Positions 1-8,328 of a stretch of 36,268 bases of DNA are shown here, piece by piece; positions within the stretch are counted from its first letter, which is position 1; each line of letters starts with the position of its first letter. This DNA comes from CAZSNT01 sp964607765 (GTDB lineage Bacteria > Verrucomicrobiota > Lentisphaeria > Oligosphaerales > JABHEG01). The position numbers and the translations under genes were made by a program. The stretch lies in contig CAZSNT010000105.1 of assembly GCA_964607765.1 (NCBI GenBank), positions 1 to 36,268 on the forward strand, in the 5' to 3' direction. The notes under the pieces are model-generated. The model was not told the origin of the DNA, did not search any database, and worked only from the letters and a program-made list of their open reading frames with translations.

Positions 1-52
1 CTCCCTACTTCGTCTCCCTACTTCGTCTCCCTACTTCGTCTCCCTACTTCGT
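1..52. repeat. 13-bp tandem repeat, 4 copies, at window edge
   Basis: Four perfect head-to-tail copies of CTCCCTACTTCGT (1-13, 14-26, 27-39, 40-52), followed by a partial CTC. The array starts at the first base of the window, so the true copy number may be higher. It ends 8 bp before the stop codon of the minus-strand beta-helix gene, so it lies in that gene's 3' flank. It does not form an obvious hairpin. Function unknown. Confidence 0.9.
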
Positions 53-60
53 CTCGCCAC

Positions 61-3000
61 TCACTCGAAGCCCAGCACCATGTTATCCAGGTAAAACACG
101 CCGTGGGCATCATTGGACGCCGAGAAGCCGAGCCAGCGCAGTTCCGTGAAAGAGTCGTGCTTGAACGGGATGCGTTCGGTGTGCTCGGTGCCTTCGACAG
201 CAGTCGTCAGCTCATAGCTCCCGGGCGCCTCCGGCCCCAGACTGAAGGTGATGTCGACGTGACACCACGTCCCGTTCGCCGGTTTCCCGACCTGTCTGTC
301 GTTGGCGAGGATAACGCCGTCCGGGCTGAAGTGTATGGATGGGCCGACGTCGTTGGTCGCGCGCTTGCCGCGGCACTCGACGTAGAAGTGCGCAGGTGCA
401 GTCGCCGAGTTCATGACGTCGAACGAGAATCTCACGCGGCCCCGGTCGATCTTGCGCGGGGCGATGTGGATGTAGGGGTAGAACGGCTTCTTGAGGCCCG
501 GGCGGTCAATGCAGCGGTAGGACTTCGTCCCGGTGCAGGCCGCCTCGTCAGTCACCGCGAACGTCGCAGCGCCCCCTTTGGCCAGCCGGAAGACCGACGG
601 CTCGTGTCCGACGGGCATGTCCTCGAAGTCCATATCGAACGCGATCAGCCGGGCCAAGTCGTCAGCTGTCCAGGTTGGCGCCGGTTCGCGGCGTGGGCAG
701 CGCTTCGGCAAGCTGCGCCATTCCGGCTCGCCGTACAGGCCGGCTTTGCGGAGCTCGCGGTCGAACGGCACAAACCCGATGGCGCGGACCGCAGGCGCGT
801 CCGGCTTGAGGGTGAAGTCGAACTTGGCCGGGTCCGTGCACCCGGGATCGCCCAGGATCGAGCCGGCATCCTGTCCATCGGCCTGCCACTCGCTGAAACT
901 CTTGCCTGCAAACGTCAGGTCCGTGCCGGCCGCGGTGCTGAAGTACATGTTGTGGTGCAGCACGGGCGGACGCTCCCCCGGTTGCCAGCCTCGGCGCAGC
1001 GCGATGTTGTCGCGGGCGATATACACGTTGCGGTACGCTTCCAGGTGATTGGCCTTCCAGGCCTCGTTCAGCCCGCCGCGCTGGATCAGTCCGTCGCGGG
1101 CGAAGGCGCCGATGTTGTTGCGGAAGATGTTGTCCACGCCCTTGTGCTGGAAGTAGGCCAGCCAGTCCGCGTTGTAGACCAGGTTGTTCTCGATGAGTGC
1201 GCCGCGTGACTGCTGGTCCAGGTAGATCCCTGCATACCCGCAGATGTAGGGGTAGGCGACCGTATCGTGGACATGGTTGTGATGGATGTGCGTATCCAGC
1301 GGCCCGAACTGGTAGACGCCCGCGGCGTCGGTGTGGTAGCCGAGTCCGAGGTGATGCAGGTGGTTGTACGCCACCACGTTGCCGTGTGAGTACTTCTCGC
1401 CTTTGTAGCTCCAGCGCGCGTCCAGGCCGATGGCGTCCCAGTGCACGTCGAAAATGTCGTTGTGCGTGATGAGGGTGCGGGACGCAAATCGGTTGACAAC
1501 ACCGTAGCAACCGTGCCAGACCGTGCCGAGGCGGTGGATGCAGTTGTTGTCGATGGTGTTCGCGAGTGCCTCGGTATCGCGGCGCCGGTGCTCGCCGGCG
1601 CTGCCGTCGTGCGGACGCAGGACGAGCTGGTCGATCTTCGTCTCGGCCTCGCGGCCGCCGATGGTCACGGTGTGATCTCCCGCCTCAAGCTCCAGAACCA
1701 CGGGCTTGCCGGCCAGTTCCCGAGCCACGACGGGGGAGAAAAACCAGCGGCTTCCCGTGCCGGTGTCGTAGGTGTAGACCGCACCGTCATCGATTTGGAC
1801 CGTGAACGAGTCCGCGCCGCCGTCCGGCGCCCGGACCCGCGCCATGAACCCGTACGGTCCAGCCTTCTCGATCACCACATCGAAGGTCAGGCTGCCCCCG
1901 GTCTGATCGGCCGGAAGCACGGCGTAAGCGCCTCCGGAAGCGGATTCGTCTTGTCGCACCACGAAAGGCGAAACCAAAGCTGCCCGCTCAGCCTCCAGCA
2001 CGAGGTCACGGCCCGTGATGCCCAGCCCGCCCGTCTGCAGCCTGCGCAGATCACTCGCACCGAGCTGGATGGCGCCGGCCCCGATGTCCCAGATATGACA
2101 GTGCTCGATGCGGTTGTGCTGACAGCCTGCGCCCAGTTCCACGGCGTACTCGCCAAACTGCGCGAGTTCGCAGTTACGGAACACGGCGTGACGCAGCCCT
2201 TCTGCGTAGATCGCAGCGTCCAGAAACATGTGCCCTTGCCGATACACCCCGTTGTAGCGATCCAGATCGCCGTCGACGTGGCGGAAGTCCAGGTCGACGA
2301 ACCGGATGTGCTCGATGAACCTGGCATTCGCAATGTCGCCTCGGAACTCCACGAGCCGGGATTTCAGCACGGGCGCAACCACATCCGCCGTGGCCATGTC
2401 TTCCCCTGGCATCGGCAGGTAGTACAGCACGCCCGTGGCGCGGTTGAGGTACCACTCGCCCGGCGCGTCCAGCTCCTCAAACACATTGGCGACGTAGTAG
2501 CGAAAATTCCGTTCCCAGAAGTCCACGGCGCGTGTGTGCGAGCTGGTGAACTTGACGACTCGCGCTGCGGGCAACACCTCCTCGATCCGGTGGACGGTGG
2601 GCGTCCAGGAGCAGAGCAGTACGAGATCGATGTCGGTCAGGTTCGTCCAGCCCGGGTCGATGTCGCCATGGCAGTAAGCGAAGGCCTGTCTCTCGTCGTG
2701 CCCGGGGGCGCGGCCCTTGGCACGCAGCACCTTCTGATCCCAATTCGGCTTGCGCGCTCGCGGCCGCGACATGCCGTTGACACTCAGCGAATTGAACCGC
2801 CACGCGCCGTCCCTGACTTCGGGGATGAGCAGTTCGTACGTGTCACGGCCCGGGCTCTTCCACCACTGCCCAGTGATGCGTCTGCCGCCGCTGATCACGG
2901 CCCGTTCGCCGGGGAAGGAGGCGTAGGTGATGGGGGCGGCTTCCGTTCCCGTGTCCTCCGGGCCAAAGCTGAGCTTGGCCGACAGCTCATACACCCCGCC

Positions 3001-3267
3001 GCGCAGATAGACCGTGACGGGCGTGTCCATGTGCGAACTCCGCAACGCACGCACCGCGGCAACGGCGTGCCGGATCGTGCCGAACGGCCTCTCCTTGGTC
3101 CCGGGATTGCTGTCGTCGCCGTTGGGGGCAACGAACAGAAGCCGAGGCGCCCCGTGCAGGGGCAGGCTCAAGGCAAGACACACAGACGCAGAGAGTACTC
3201 GGCGCCATCGACGACCGGCCAATGTCCTCGCCGCGTCCACACTCACCAGCCAGCTTGATCGTGCCAC
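61..3267 (-). CDS. secreted right-handed beta-helix protein with inserted CBM6/35-like domain
   Basis: Predicted secreted polysaccharide-binding or polysaccharide-cleaving protein of 1068 residues. A signal peptide (hydrophobic stretch VLSASVCLALSLPLHGA) is followed by FVAPNGDDSNPGTKERPFGTI, the usual opening of pectate-lyase-like beta-helix proteins. Helix-type repeats rich in N, H and G (NNLVYNADW, HNHVHDT, NVVAYNHLHHL) run to about residue 770. At about residues 420-550 the helix is interrupted by a beta-sandwich segment (LVLEAERAALV through GDHTVTIGGREAETKIDQLVL) that looks like a CBM6/35-type sugar-binding module. The last ~190 residues look like a concanavalin-type jelly roll ending in YLDNMVLGFE. 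I chose the GTG at 3267 because GGGAGGGA lies 8 nt upstream and the signal peptide begins there; the frame stays open further upstream to 3507 but encodes low-complexity residues. It is divergent from the sulfatase at 3525. The enzyme class (lyase or hydrolase) cannot be read from sequence alone. Confidence 0.85.
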   Translation of the reverse strand: MARSSWLVSVDAARTLAGRRWRRVLSASVCLALSLPLHGAPRLLFVAPNGDDSNPGTKERPFGTIRHAVAAVRALRSSHMDTPVTVYLRGGVYELSAKLSFGPEDTGTEAAPITYASFPGERAVISGGRRITGQWWKSPGRDTYELLIPEVRDGAWRFNSLSVNGMSRPRARKPNWDQKVLRAKGRAPGHDERQAFAYCHGDIDPGWTNLTDIDLVLLCSWTPTVHRIEEVLPAARVVKFTSSHTRAVDFWERNFRYYVANVFEELDAPGEWYLNRATGVLYYLPMPGEDMATADVVAPVLKSRLVEFRGDIANARFIEHIRFVDLDFRHVDGDLDRYNGVYRQGHMFLDAAIYAEGLRHAVFRNCELAQFGEYAVELGAGCQHNRIEHCHIWDIGAGAIQLGASDLRRLQTGGLGITGRDLVLEAERAALVSPFVVRQDESASGGAYAVLPADQTGGSLTFDVVIEKAGPYGFMARVRAPDGGADSFTVQIDDGAVYTYDTGTGSRWFFSPVVARELAGKPVVLELEAGDHTVTIGGREAETKIDQLVLRPHDGSAGEHRRRDTEALANTIDNNCIHRLGTVWHGCYGVVNRFASRTLITHNDIFDVHWDAIGLDARWSYKGEKYSHGNVVAYNHLHHLGLGYHTDAAGVYQFGPLDTHIHHNHVHDTVAYPYICGYAGIYLDQQSRGALIENNLVYNADWLAYFQHKGVDNIFRNNIGAFARDGLIQRGGLNEAWKANHLEAYRNVYIARDNIALRRGWQPGERPPVLHHNMYFSTAAGTDLTFAGKSFSEWQADGQDAGSILGDPGCTDPAKFDFTLKPDAPAVRAIGFVPFDRELRKAGLYGEPEWRSLPKRCPRREPAPTWTADDLARLIAFDMDFEDMPVGHEPSVFRLAKGGAATFAVTDEAACTGTKSYRCIDRPGLKKPFYPYIHIAPRKIDRGRVRFSFDVMNSATAPAHFYVECRGKRATNDVGPSIHFSPDGVILANDRQVGKPANGTWCHVDITFSLGPEAPGSYELTTAVEGTEHTERIPFKHDSFTELRWLGFSASNDAHGVFYLDNMVLGFE

Positions 3268-3275
3268 TGTGTCGG

Positions 3276-3283
3276 TCCCTCCC
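3276..3283 (-). promoter_or_regulatory. ribosome binding site setting the GTG start of the beta-helix gene
   Basis: On the minus strand GGGAGGGA lies 8 nt before the GTG at 3265-3267. It is the strongest Shine-Dalgarno match in this 5' region, and it decides the start in favour of the GTG over upstream in-frame ATGs. Confidence 0.6.
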
Positions 3284-3524
3284 GGTTGACGTTTGGGCAA
3301 CCTATGGCGCGGATGCTGCCGAATCAAGAGGGGGCCGGGACCACTTCCGGGTGCTCGTCCATCTGTCGACAGCAACCGATCGCTACCGACGGCAATCGGC
3401 CGCAATCGACACGGGCAGGCACGCGGCCCCGCACCTGCCGGGACACGATCGACGCTTGCCATTTGGGTTTGGGCTGCCCATTTTAAATCTGCGACCGTTG
3501 CCTGCAAACGACAAGGAGTGCCCC

Positions 3525-5018
3525 ATGTCCGAAGCCCGCCCGAACATCATCTTCATCATGACCGACGACCATGCCGCGCACGCGATGAGCTGTTACGGCA
3601 GTCGTATTAACACGACCCCGAACATGGACCGGATCGCCAACGAAGGCGTGCGATTCGACAACTGCTTCTGCACCAACTCTATCTGCGAGCCGAGCCGGGC
3701 CACCATTCTGACCGGAACGTACAACCACGTCAACGGCGTAACGACCATCGGTGCGCACATCGACAATCGCCAGGAGAACGTGGCCAAAATACTGCGGCGC
3801 AATGGCTACCAGACTGCATTGATCGGCAAGTGGCATCTGGGCCAGGGCCCCGCGCATTGGCCGACCGGTTTCGATCACTACAACATCCTGCAGGGCCAAG
3901 GCCCTTACTTCGATCCGGAAATGGTCTGTGACGGACAGAAGAAGCGGTACGAGGGCTACACGACCGACATCATCACGGATCTCTCCCTGGAGTGGCTTGC
4001 CGAGCGCGACCAGAACCGCCCGTTCATGCTGATGTACCACCACAAGGCGCCGCACCGCCCGTGGCAGCCCGACGACAAACACGCCCACATGTACGACGAT
4101 GTGGAGATGCCGGTCCCCGAGACCTTCGATGATGATTACAGCACGCGCTCCGAAGCCGTGCGAGCGGCGCGCATGACCGTTGATCGGCACATGAACGCCA
4201 CCGATCTCAAACTGAAACGCGATCCCGATGCGGATCGACGCCGTTCCCTCGAGCCGCCGGAGGACATCACGGGCTACAGCCTGACGACCGAGGACGGGGA
4301 GACGGTCACATTCTCCAGTCAGGCGGAACTGAAGAATTGGAAGTACCAGCGCTACATCAAGGACTACCTGCGCTGCGTCGCTGCGGTGGACGACAACATC
4401 GGACGCGTCCTCGACTATTTGGACGCCGAAGGGCTGACCGAGAACACGATCGTGATCTACACGTCGGACCAGGGCTTCTTCCTGGGCGATCACGGCTGGT
4501 ACGACAAGCGTTTCATGTACGAAGAGTCGCTGCGCATGCCGTTCGTCATGCGATACCCGAAAGAGGTCGAGCCCGGGACCGTGTGCACCGATATCATGCT
4601 GAACACGGACTTTGCTCCAACCTGGCTGGACTACGCGGGCATCGAGATCCCGGAATACATACAGGGCCGCAGCTTCCGCGGCCTCTTGGACGGCAACAGC
4701 CCCGACGACTGGCGCACCAGCATGTACTACCGCTACTGGATGCACCTGTCTCACCACTACGTATACGCGCACTACGGGGTTCGCACGCTGCGGTACAAGC
4801 TCATCTACTACTACTCCGACGCATGTGATCAGCCGAACACAATTGACGAGCCGAAGGAGAAGGAGTGGGAGCTCTTCGACCTGGAGAGAGACCCGCACGA
4901 GCTCAACAACGTGTACAGCGATCCGGCGTACGCTGAGGTGGTGAAGGAGCTCAAAGACGAACTGCATCGCCTGCAGGCTGACGTGGGTGACAAGCCGTTC
5001 GAGCCGGAAGCGGACTGA
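3525..5018 (+). CDS. sulfatase (S1 family, Cys-type formylglycine enzyme)
   Basis: Sulfate ester hydrolase of 497 residues. It begins RPNIIFIMTDDH, with the metal-ligand Asp pair D14/D15. The formylglycine signature CEPSR has C54, S57 and R58, followed by ATILTG. GKWHLG supplies the K102/H104 pair, and a second metal site lies in TSDQGFFLGDHG, where the common N of SDNG is Q. The C-terminal WELFDLERDPHELNNVY is typical of the alkaline-phosphatase-superfamily sulfatases. C54 must be oxidised to formylglycine by a maturase that is not encoded in this window. The ATG at 3525 follows AAGGAG by 7 nt; the longer open frame upstream is not coding-like. No signal peptide is visible, so it is probably cytoplasmic, acting on imported sulfated sugars. 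It is followed after 16 bp by the PHP-domain gene, likely as one operon. The substrate is not known. Confidence 0.95.
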   Translation: MSEARPNIIFIMTDDHAAHAMSCYGSRINTTPNMDRIANEGVRFDNCFCTNSICEPSRATILTGTYNHVNGVTTIGAHIDNRQENVAKILRRNGYQTALIGKWHLGQGPAHWPTGFDHYNILQGQGPYFDPEMVCDGQKKRYEGYTTDIITDLSLEWLAERDQNRPFMLMYHHKAPHRPWQPDDKHAHMYDDVEMPVPETFDDDYSTRSEAVRAARMTVDRHMNATDLKLKRDPDADRRRSLEPPEDITGYSLTTEDGETVTFSSQAELKNWKYQRYIKDYLRCVAAVDDNIGRVLDYLDAEGLTENTIVIYTSDQGFFLGDHGWYDKRFMYEESLRMPFVMRYPKEVEPGTVCTDIMLNTDFAPTWLDYAGIEIPEYIQGRSFRGLLDGNSPDDWRTSMYYRYWMHLSHHYVYAHYGVRTLRYKLIYYYSDACDQPNTIDEPKEKEWELFDLERDPHELNNVYSDPAYAEVVKELKDELHRLQADVGDKPFEPEAD

Positions 5019-5034
5019 CTGAGGAGGGCAAGGC

Positions 5035-8034
5035 ATGCGTAGTCGTGACGTGTTGTTGGTCGTTGCGGTAGCCGCCGTCGCGGCCGTGGCCCGGGCACAG
5101 CAGGCGGGTGAGCAGACGTTGACCCGGTTTGCTCTCGTCGTGCGCCCGATCGCGAAGCAACTCACAGTGTGGGACGGCAGCGTGGAGGTGAGTCAGGGCG
5201 AGGTGCGCTCCGTCCGGGTCGGACGTCCGGCGCCGCGCAGCAAGGTAGCGGGCAGCACGTGGGAGGCGTCCACCGCCATGCCCAATTTCCGTACCGGGCG
5301 CAGTGTGCGCCAGAAAGGAGCTCTTCCCAAGCGCTTCCTGCAGTCTGTCGAGAACGTGATCTACCTCACACTGGCGGGAGTGCAGCCGGACACAACCGTG
5401 CGCATTACCACGAAGCAAGGCGCGTTCGAGTTCACGCCGGGCGAGGTGCATCTGGGCCAGCGCCGACGCGTGCTGCAAGGGAATGCCTACGTGACGCGGC
5501 TGCCCCTGACGCGGCGAATCGTCTCCGGGCCGACCCAGGACGATTTCCCGGCAGTGGCGACTGAACCGGACGGGAGTGTCACGGTCGCCTACATGCAGTT
5601 CACGCACGGCGCCGGCGGCCCGAGGGTCGCGTCCTCCGACAAGCCCTTCGAAGATATGTCATTCCTGTCCAAGCCAACCGGCGGGGACCGCGTCATGATC
5701 GTGCGGTGCGCGCGTGGTGTGTGGACTGCGCCGGAGCCGGTGACCGAGGGCGGGGAAGATCTGTTCGGCGTTGCCGTTGCCGTAGACGCTGACGGGCGGA
5801 GTTGGGTCTTCTGGAGCCGTAACACGGACGGGAATTGGGATCTGTTTGCGCGCTCGCTTCGAGGCGGCAAGTGGTCGGCGCCGCTGCGCCTGACCACAGC
5901 TCCGGGCGCCGACGTGTACCCGGTGGCCGCGACCGATGCCGCAGGTCGGGTCTGGGTCGCATGGATGGGGTTCCGGGGTGCCGCGGCCGACATCCTGGCA
6001 CGGCGTCAGGACGGCGCCGGCTTCGGCGGCGTGATGACCGTGTCGGATGCGCCCCGGAACCAGTGGGAGCCTGCCATTGCGACGTCCGGCGACGGCAGCG
6101 TCGCCTTCGCCTGGGACTCGTACCAGAAGGGCGACTACGATGTGTACTGCCGGGCGTGGCGTGACGGCGCGCTCGGACCGGGCGTTCCGGTGTCGGCATC
6201 GCTGCGTCACGAGGCGCGGCCCTCCATCGCTTACGACGGCGACGGAAGGCTCTGGATTGCCCACGAGGATTCGCCGCCCGGTTGGGGCAAGGACTTCGGG
6301 CCCTATGACAAAGAAGGGACGCGTCTGTACATGTCGCCGAACCGCCAAGTCACGGTTCGCGTGCTCGAGGACGGCAAAGTGATGGCGCCCGCGCAGCCGC
6401 TGATGGCGGTGTTTGGCCTGGGAGCACCTGCCAAAGGCAACAAGAAGGGGAAGCAGCAGAGCGTGGCGCCGCTCTCGGCCCCGGTCGTGTGCGCGGATGC
6501 GTCCGGACGCGTGTGGGTGGCAGTGCGCGGTCGGCGCGGCGGGTTGTTCTGCAGTGCAGGCACGGTCTGGCTCGAGGAGCTTGTGTCGTATTCCGGGGGC
6601 AGTTGGTCGCTGCCCGTGTTGCTGCCCGGCACGGACGGGCTGCTGGAGAGGCGCCCGGTGTTCACACGACGTGCCGGGGGCGGGCTGCTTATGGTCAGCA
6701 CGGCGGACGGACGCGGCGACCACGGGCTGATCCCGCGCGGCCTGATCGCGAAGGAACTGCGCAAGCAGGGCATGAACGTGCCGAAGCCGCCGGCAACGCC
6801 GTGGGGGGACATCATCAATGCCGAGATCTTTGCGCACGAGTTCGGGCCGCCGGAGGCCCGTGCAACGGCCCCGCAATTGCAGCCTGTCGCCGATACGCGA
6901 CCTGCCGAGCCGGATGCGAAGACACGGCGTGAGGCCGCGGATGTTGAGCGAATCCGGAGCTACCGGACGGAGTTGGATGGGCGCGAACTCCGCATTGTGC
7001 GGGGCGAGTTCCACCGACACACCGAAATCTCCGGTGACGGCGGGGGCGACGGCACACTTCAGGACATGTGGCGCTACGGGATCGACGCCGCTGCCCTGGA
7101 TTGGATCGGCAGCGGCGACCACGACAACGGCGGCGGCCGCGAATACTCGTGGTGGATCACGCAGAAAACGACCGACGTGTTTCTCAACCCCCAGCACTTC
7201 ACGCCGATGTTCACGTACGAGCGCAGTATGGTGTACCCGGACGGGCATCGCAATGCCGTGTTCGCCAAGCGCGGCATCCGCACACTGCCGCGCATGAAAG
7301 GCGGCTTGGGCAAGAGAATGGATGATCAGCCAGAGAGCGTGACGCCGCCGCACACCCCTGACGTGCTGCAGTTCTTCCGCTACCTGCGCACATTCGACGG
7401 CATCTGCGCGTCGCATACCAGCGCGACCGACATGGGTACGGACTGGCGCGACTGGGGCGGGGACGTGGAGCCGGTCGTGGAAATCTACCAGGGCGATCGG
7501 CAGAACTACGAGCGGCCCGGCGCGCCACGCAGCAACACGGCAGACCACTCCATTGGCGGCTGGCGGCCGCGCGGGTTCGTGTCGAGGGCGCTGAAGAAGG
7601 GGTACCGGCTTGGATTCCAGGCGTCCAGCGACCACATCTCCACCCACATCAGTTACTGCAGTCTGTTCGTAGAGGAACCGACCCGGGAACAAATCCTGGA
7701 CGCGTTCAAGAAGCGCCGCGTGTACGGCGCGACAGACAACATCATCGCGGATGTCCGCTGCCAGGGCCATTTCATGGGTGAAGAGTTCGAGACAGACCGC
7801 GCGCCAACCATCGAGATCAAGCTGATCGGCACGCAGCCGTTCGAGAAGGTGTGGATCGTGCGAAACGACGAGTATGTCTACTCCACATCGCCGGGCACAC
7901 AGGACGCGACGCTGGCCTGGACAGACACGGCGCCGGTGAAGGGCCAGGTCAGCTACTATTACGTGCGCGGCGAACAGACGGACGGCGAAATCGTCTGGGC
8001 CTCGCCCATGTGGATCCGCTACACCGGTAACTGA
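5035..8034 (+). CDS. secreted beta-propeller / PHP-domain metal-dependent phosphoesterase fusion
   Basis: A 999-residue exported protein. The signal peptide (VLLVVAVAAVAAVARAQQ) is followed by a domain with propeller-like repeats of about 50 residues, each with a DGRxWVxW-type strand (ADGRSWVFWSRNTDGNWDLFARS, AAGRVWVAWMG, GDGSVAFAWDS, GDGRLWIAHED). From about residue 655 to 920 there is a PHP/DUF3604-like (CehA/McbA-type) metallo-phosphoesterase domain: H660 and H662 in FHRHTEIS, then GSGDHDNGGGREYSWW, a third His region CASHTSATD, and SSDHISTH. A small beta-rich tail ends VWASPMWIRYTGN. The start ATG has GAGGAGGG 7 nt upstream and follows the sulfatase by 16 bp. PHP domains hydrolyse phosphate esters in other families; the natural substrate of this secreted version is unknown. 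The fusion of propeller and PHP in a polysaccharide locus suggests a glycan-related role, which is inference. Confidence 0.85.
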   Translation: MRSRDVLLVVAVAAVAAVARAQQAGEQTLTRFALVVRPIAKQLTVWDGSVEVSQGEVRSVRVGRPAPRSKVAGSTWEASTAMPNFRTGRSVRQKGALPKRFLQSVENVIYLTLAGVQPDTTVRITTKQGAFEFTPGEVHLGQRRRVLQGNAYVTRLPLTRRIVSGPTQDDFPAVATEPDGSVTVAYMQFTHGAGGPRVASSDKPFEDMSFLSKPTGGDRVMIVRCARGVWTAPEPVTEGGEDLFGVAVAVDADGRSWVFWSRNTDGNWDLFARSLRGGKWSAPLRLTTAPGADVYPVAATDAAGRVWVAWMGFRGAAADILARRQDGAGFGGVMTVSDAPRNQWEPAIATSGDGSVAFAWDSYQKGDYDVYCRAWRDGALGPGVPVSASLRHEARPSIAYDGDGRLWIAHEDSPPGWGKDFGPYDKEGTRLYMSPNRQVTVRVLEDGKVMAPAQPLMAVFGLGAPAKGNKKGKQQSVAPLSAPVVCADASGRVWVAVRGRRGGLFCSAGTVWLEELVSYSGGSWSLPVLLPGTDGLLERRPVFTRRAGGGLLMVSTADGRGDHGLIPRGLIAKELRKQGMNVPKPPATPWGDIINAEIFAHEFGPPEARATAPQLQPVADTRPAEPDAKTRREAADVERIRSYRTELDGRELRIVRGEFHRHTEISGDGGGDGTLQDMWRYGIDAAALDWIGSGDHDNGGGREYSWWITQKTTDVFLNPQHFTPMFTYERSMVYPDGHRNAVFAKRGIRTLPRMKGGLGKRMDDQPESVTPPHTPDVLQFFRYLRTFDGICASHTSATDMGTDWRDWGGDVEPVVEIYQGDRQNYERPGAPRSNTADHSIGGWRPRGFVSRALKKGYRLGFQASSDHISTHISYCSLFVEEPTREQILDAFKKRRVYGATDNIIADVRCQGHFMGEEFETDRAPTIEIKLIGTQPFEKVWIVRNDEYVYSTSPGTQDATLAWTDTAPVKGQVSYYYVRGEQTDGEIVWASPMWIRYTGN

Positions 8035-8121
8035 CCGGAGCGGCCCGCCCTCCCCTCCCCCAATGCAGGAGTTCGGAGGCACGGATCTGCACGAGGGCAA
8101 GCTGGACCGGAAGACAGAATC

Positions 8122-8328
8122 ATGGAGAGCACAGTGACAAAACGATGCGGTGTGGCGACTCTCTCACTTGCGGCTGCCTTGACGACAGCGACCGGGGCTG
8201 AACCGTCTCGGAAAGGGCTTGTGCTGTGGCTTGATGCGGCAGACCCGGCCACCTTCGAACTGGACGCGGGGGCCGCGCCCGCCTTTGGCGCGACAAGTCT
8301 CCTGCAGGGAACCACGCGGCGGCTGTGA
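8122..8328 (+). pseudogene. N-terminal fragment of frameshifted GH16 gene (signal peptide and start of LamG-like domain)
   Basis: This frame encodes a signal peptide (VATLSLAAALTTATGA) and then KGLVLWLDAADPATFELDAG, the usual start of a concanavalin/LamG-like domain. It runs out of frame and stops at 8328. The expected next motif, WRDKSPAGNHA, is present in the neighbouring frame from about 8286, immediately before the GH16 reading frame at 8325. One extra G in the G5 run at 8268-8272 would join the two into a continuous LDAGGRARLWRDKSPAGNHA. This is therefore the 5' part of the same gene, broken by a one-base deletion that is either a real mutation or a sequencing/assembly error. The ATG at 8122 has a modest GGAAG about 8 nt upstream. 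Confidence 0.85.

Noticed and set aside
1441..3258. 605-codon open frame on the plus strand antisense to the beta-helix gene
   Set aside because: It is a shadow of a GC-rich coding region: no domain, no signal peptide, and the minus strand carries clear beta-helix motifs.
3268..3524. Promoter for the first sulfatase (TTGCCA at 3456 with TTTAAA at 3482)
   Set aside because: The spacing is 20 bp and the boxes are poor; an A/T-rich stretch near 3481 may be a -10 region but no convincing pair was found.
3483..5165. 560-codon open frame antisense to the first sulfatase
   Set aside because: The plus strand has all sulfatase active-site motifs; the antisense translation is compositionally biased and without recognisable domains.
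5659..8100. 813-codon open frame antisense to the propeller-PHP gene
   Set aside because: Rich in R, H, V and P with no motif; typical of the antisense of high-GC genes.
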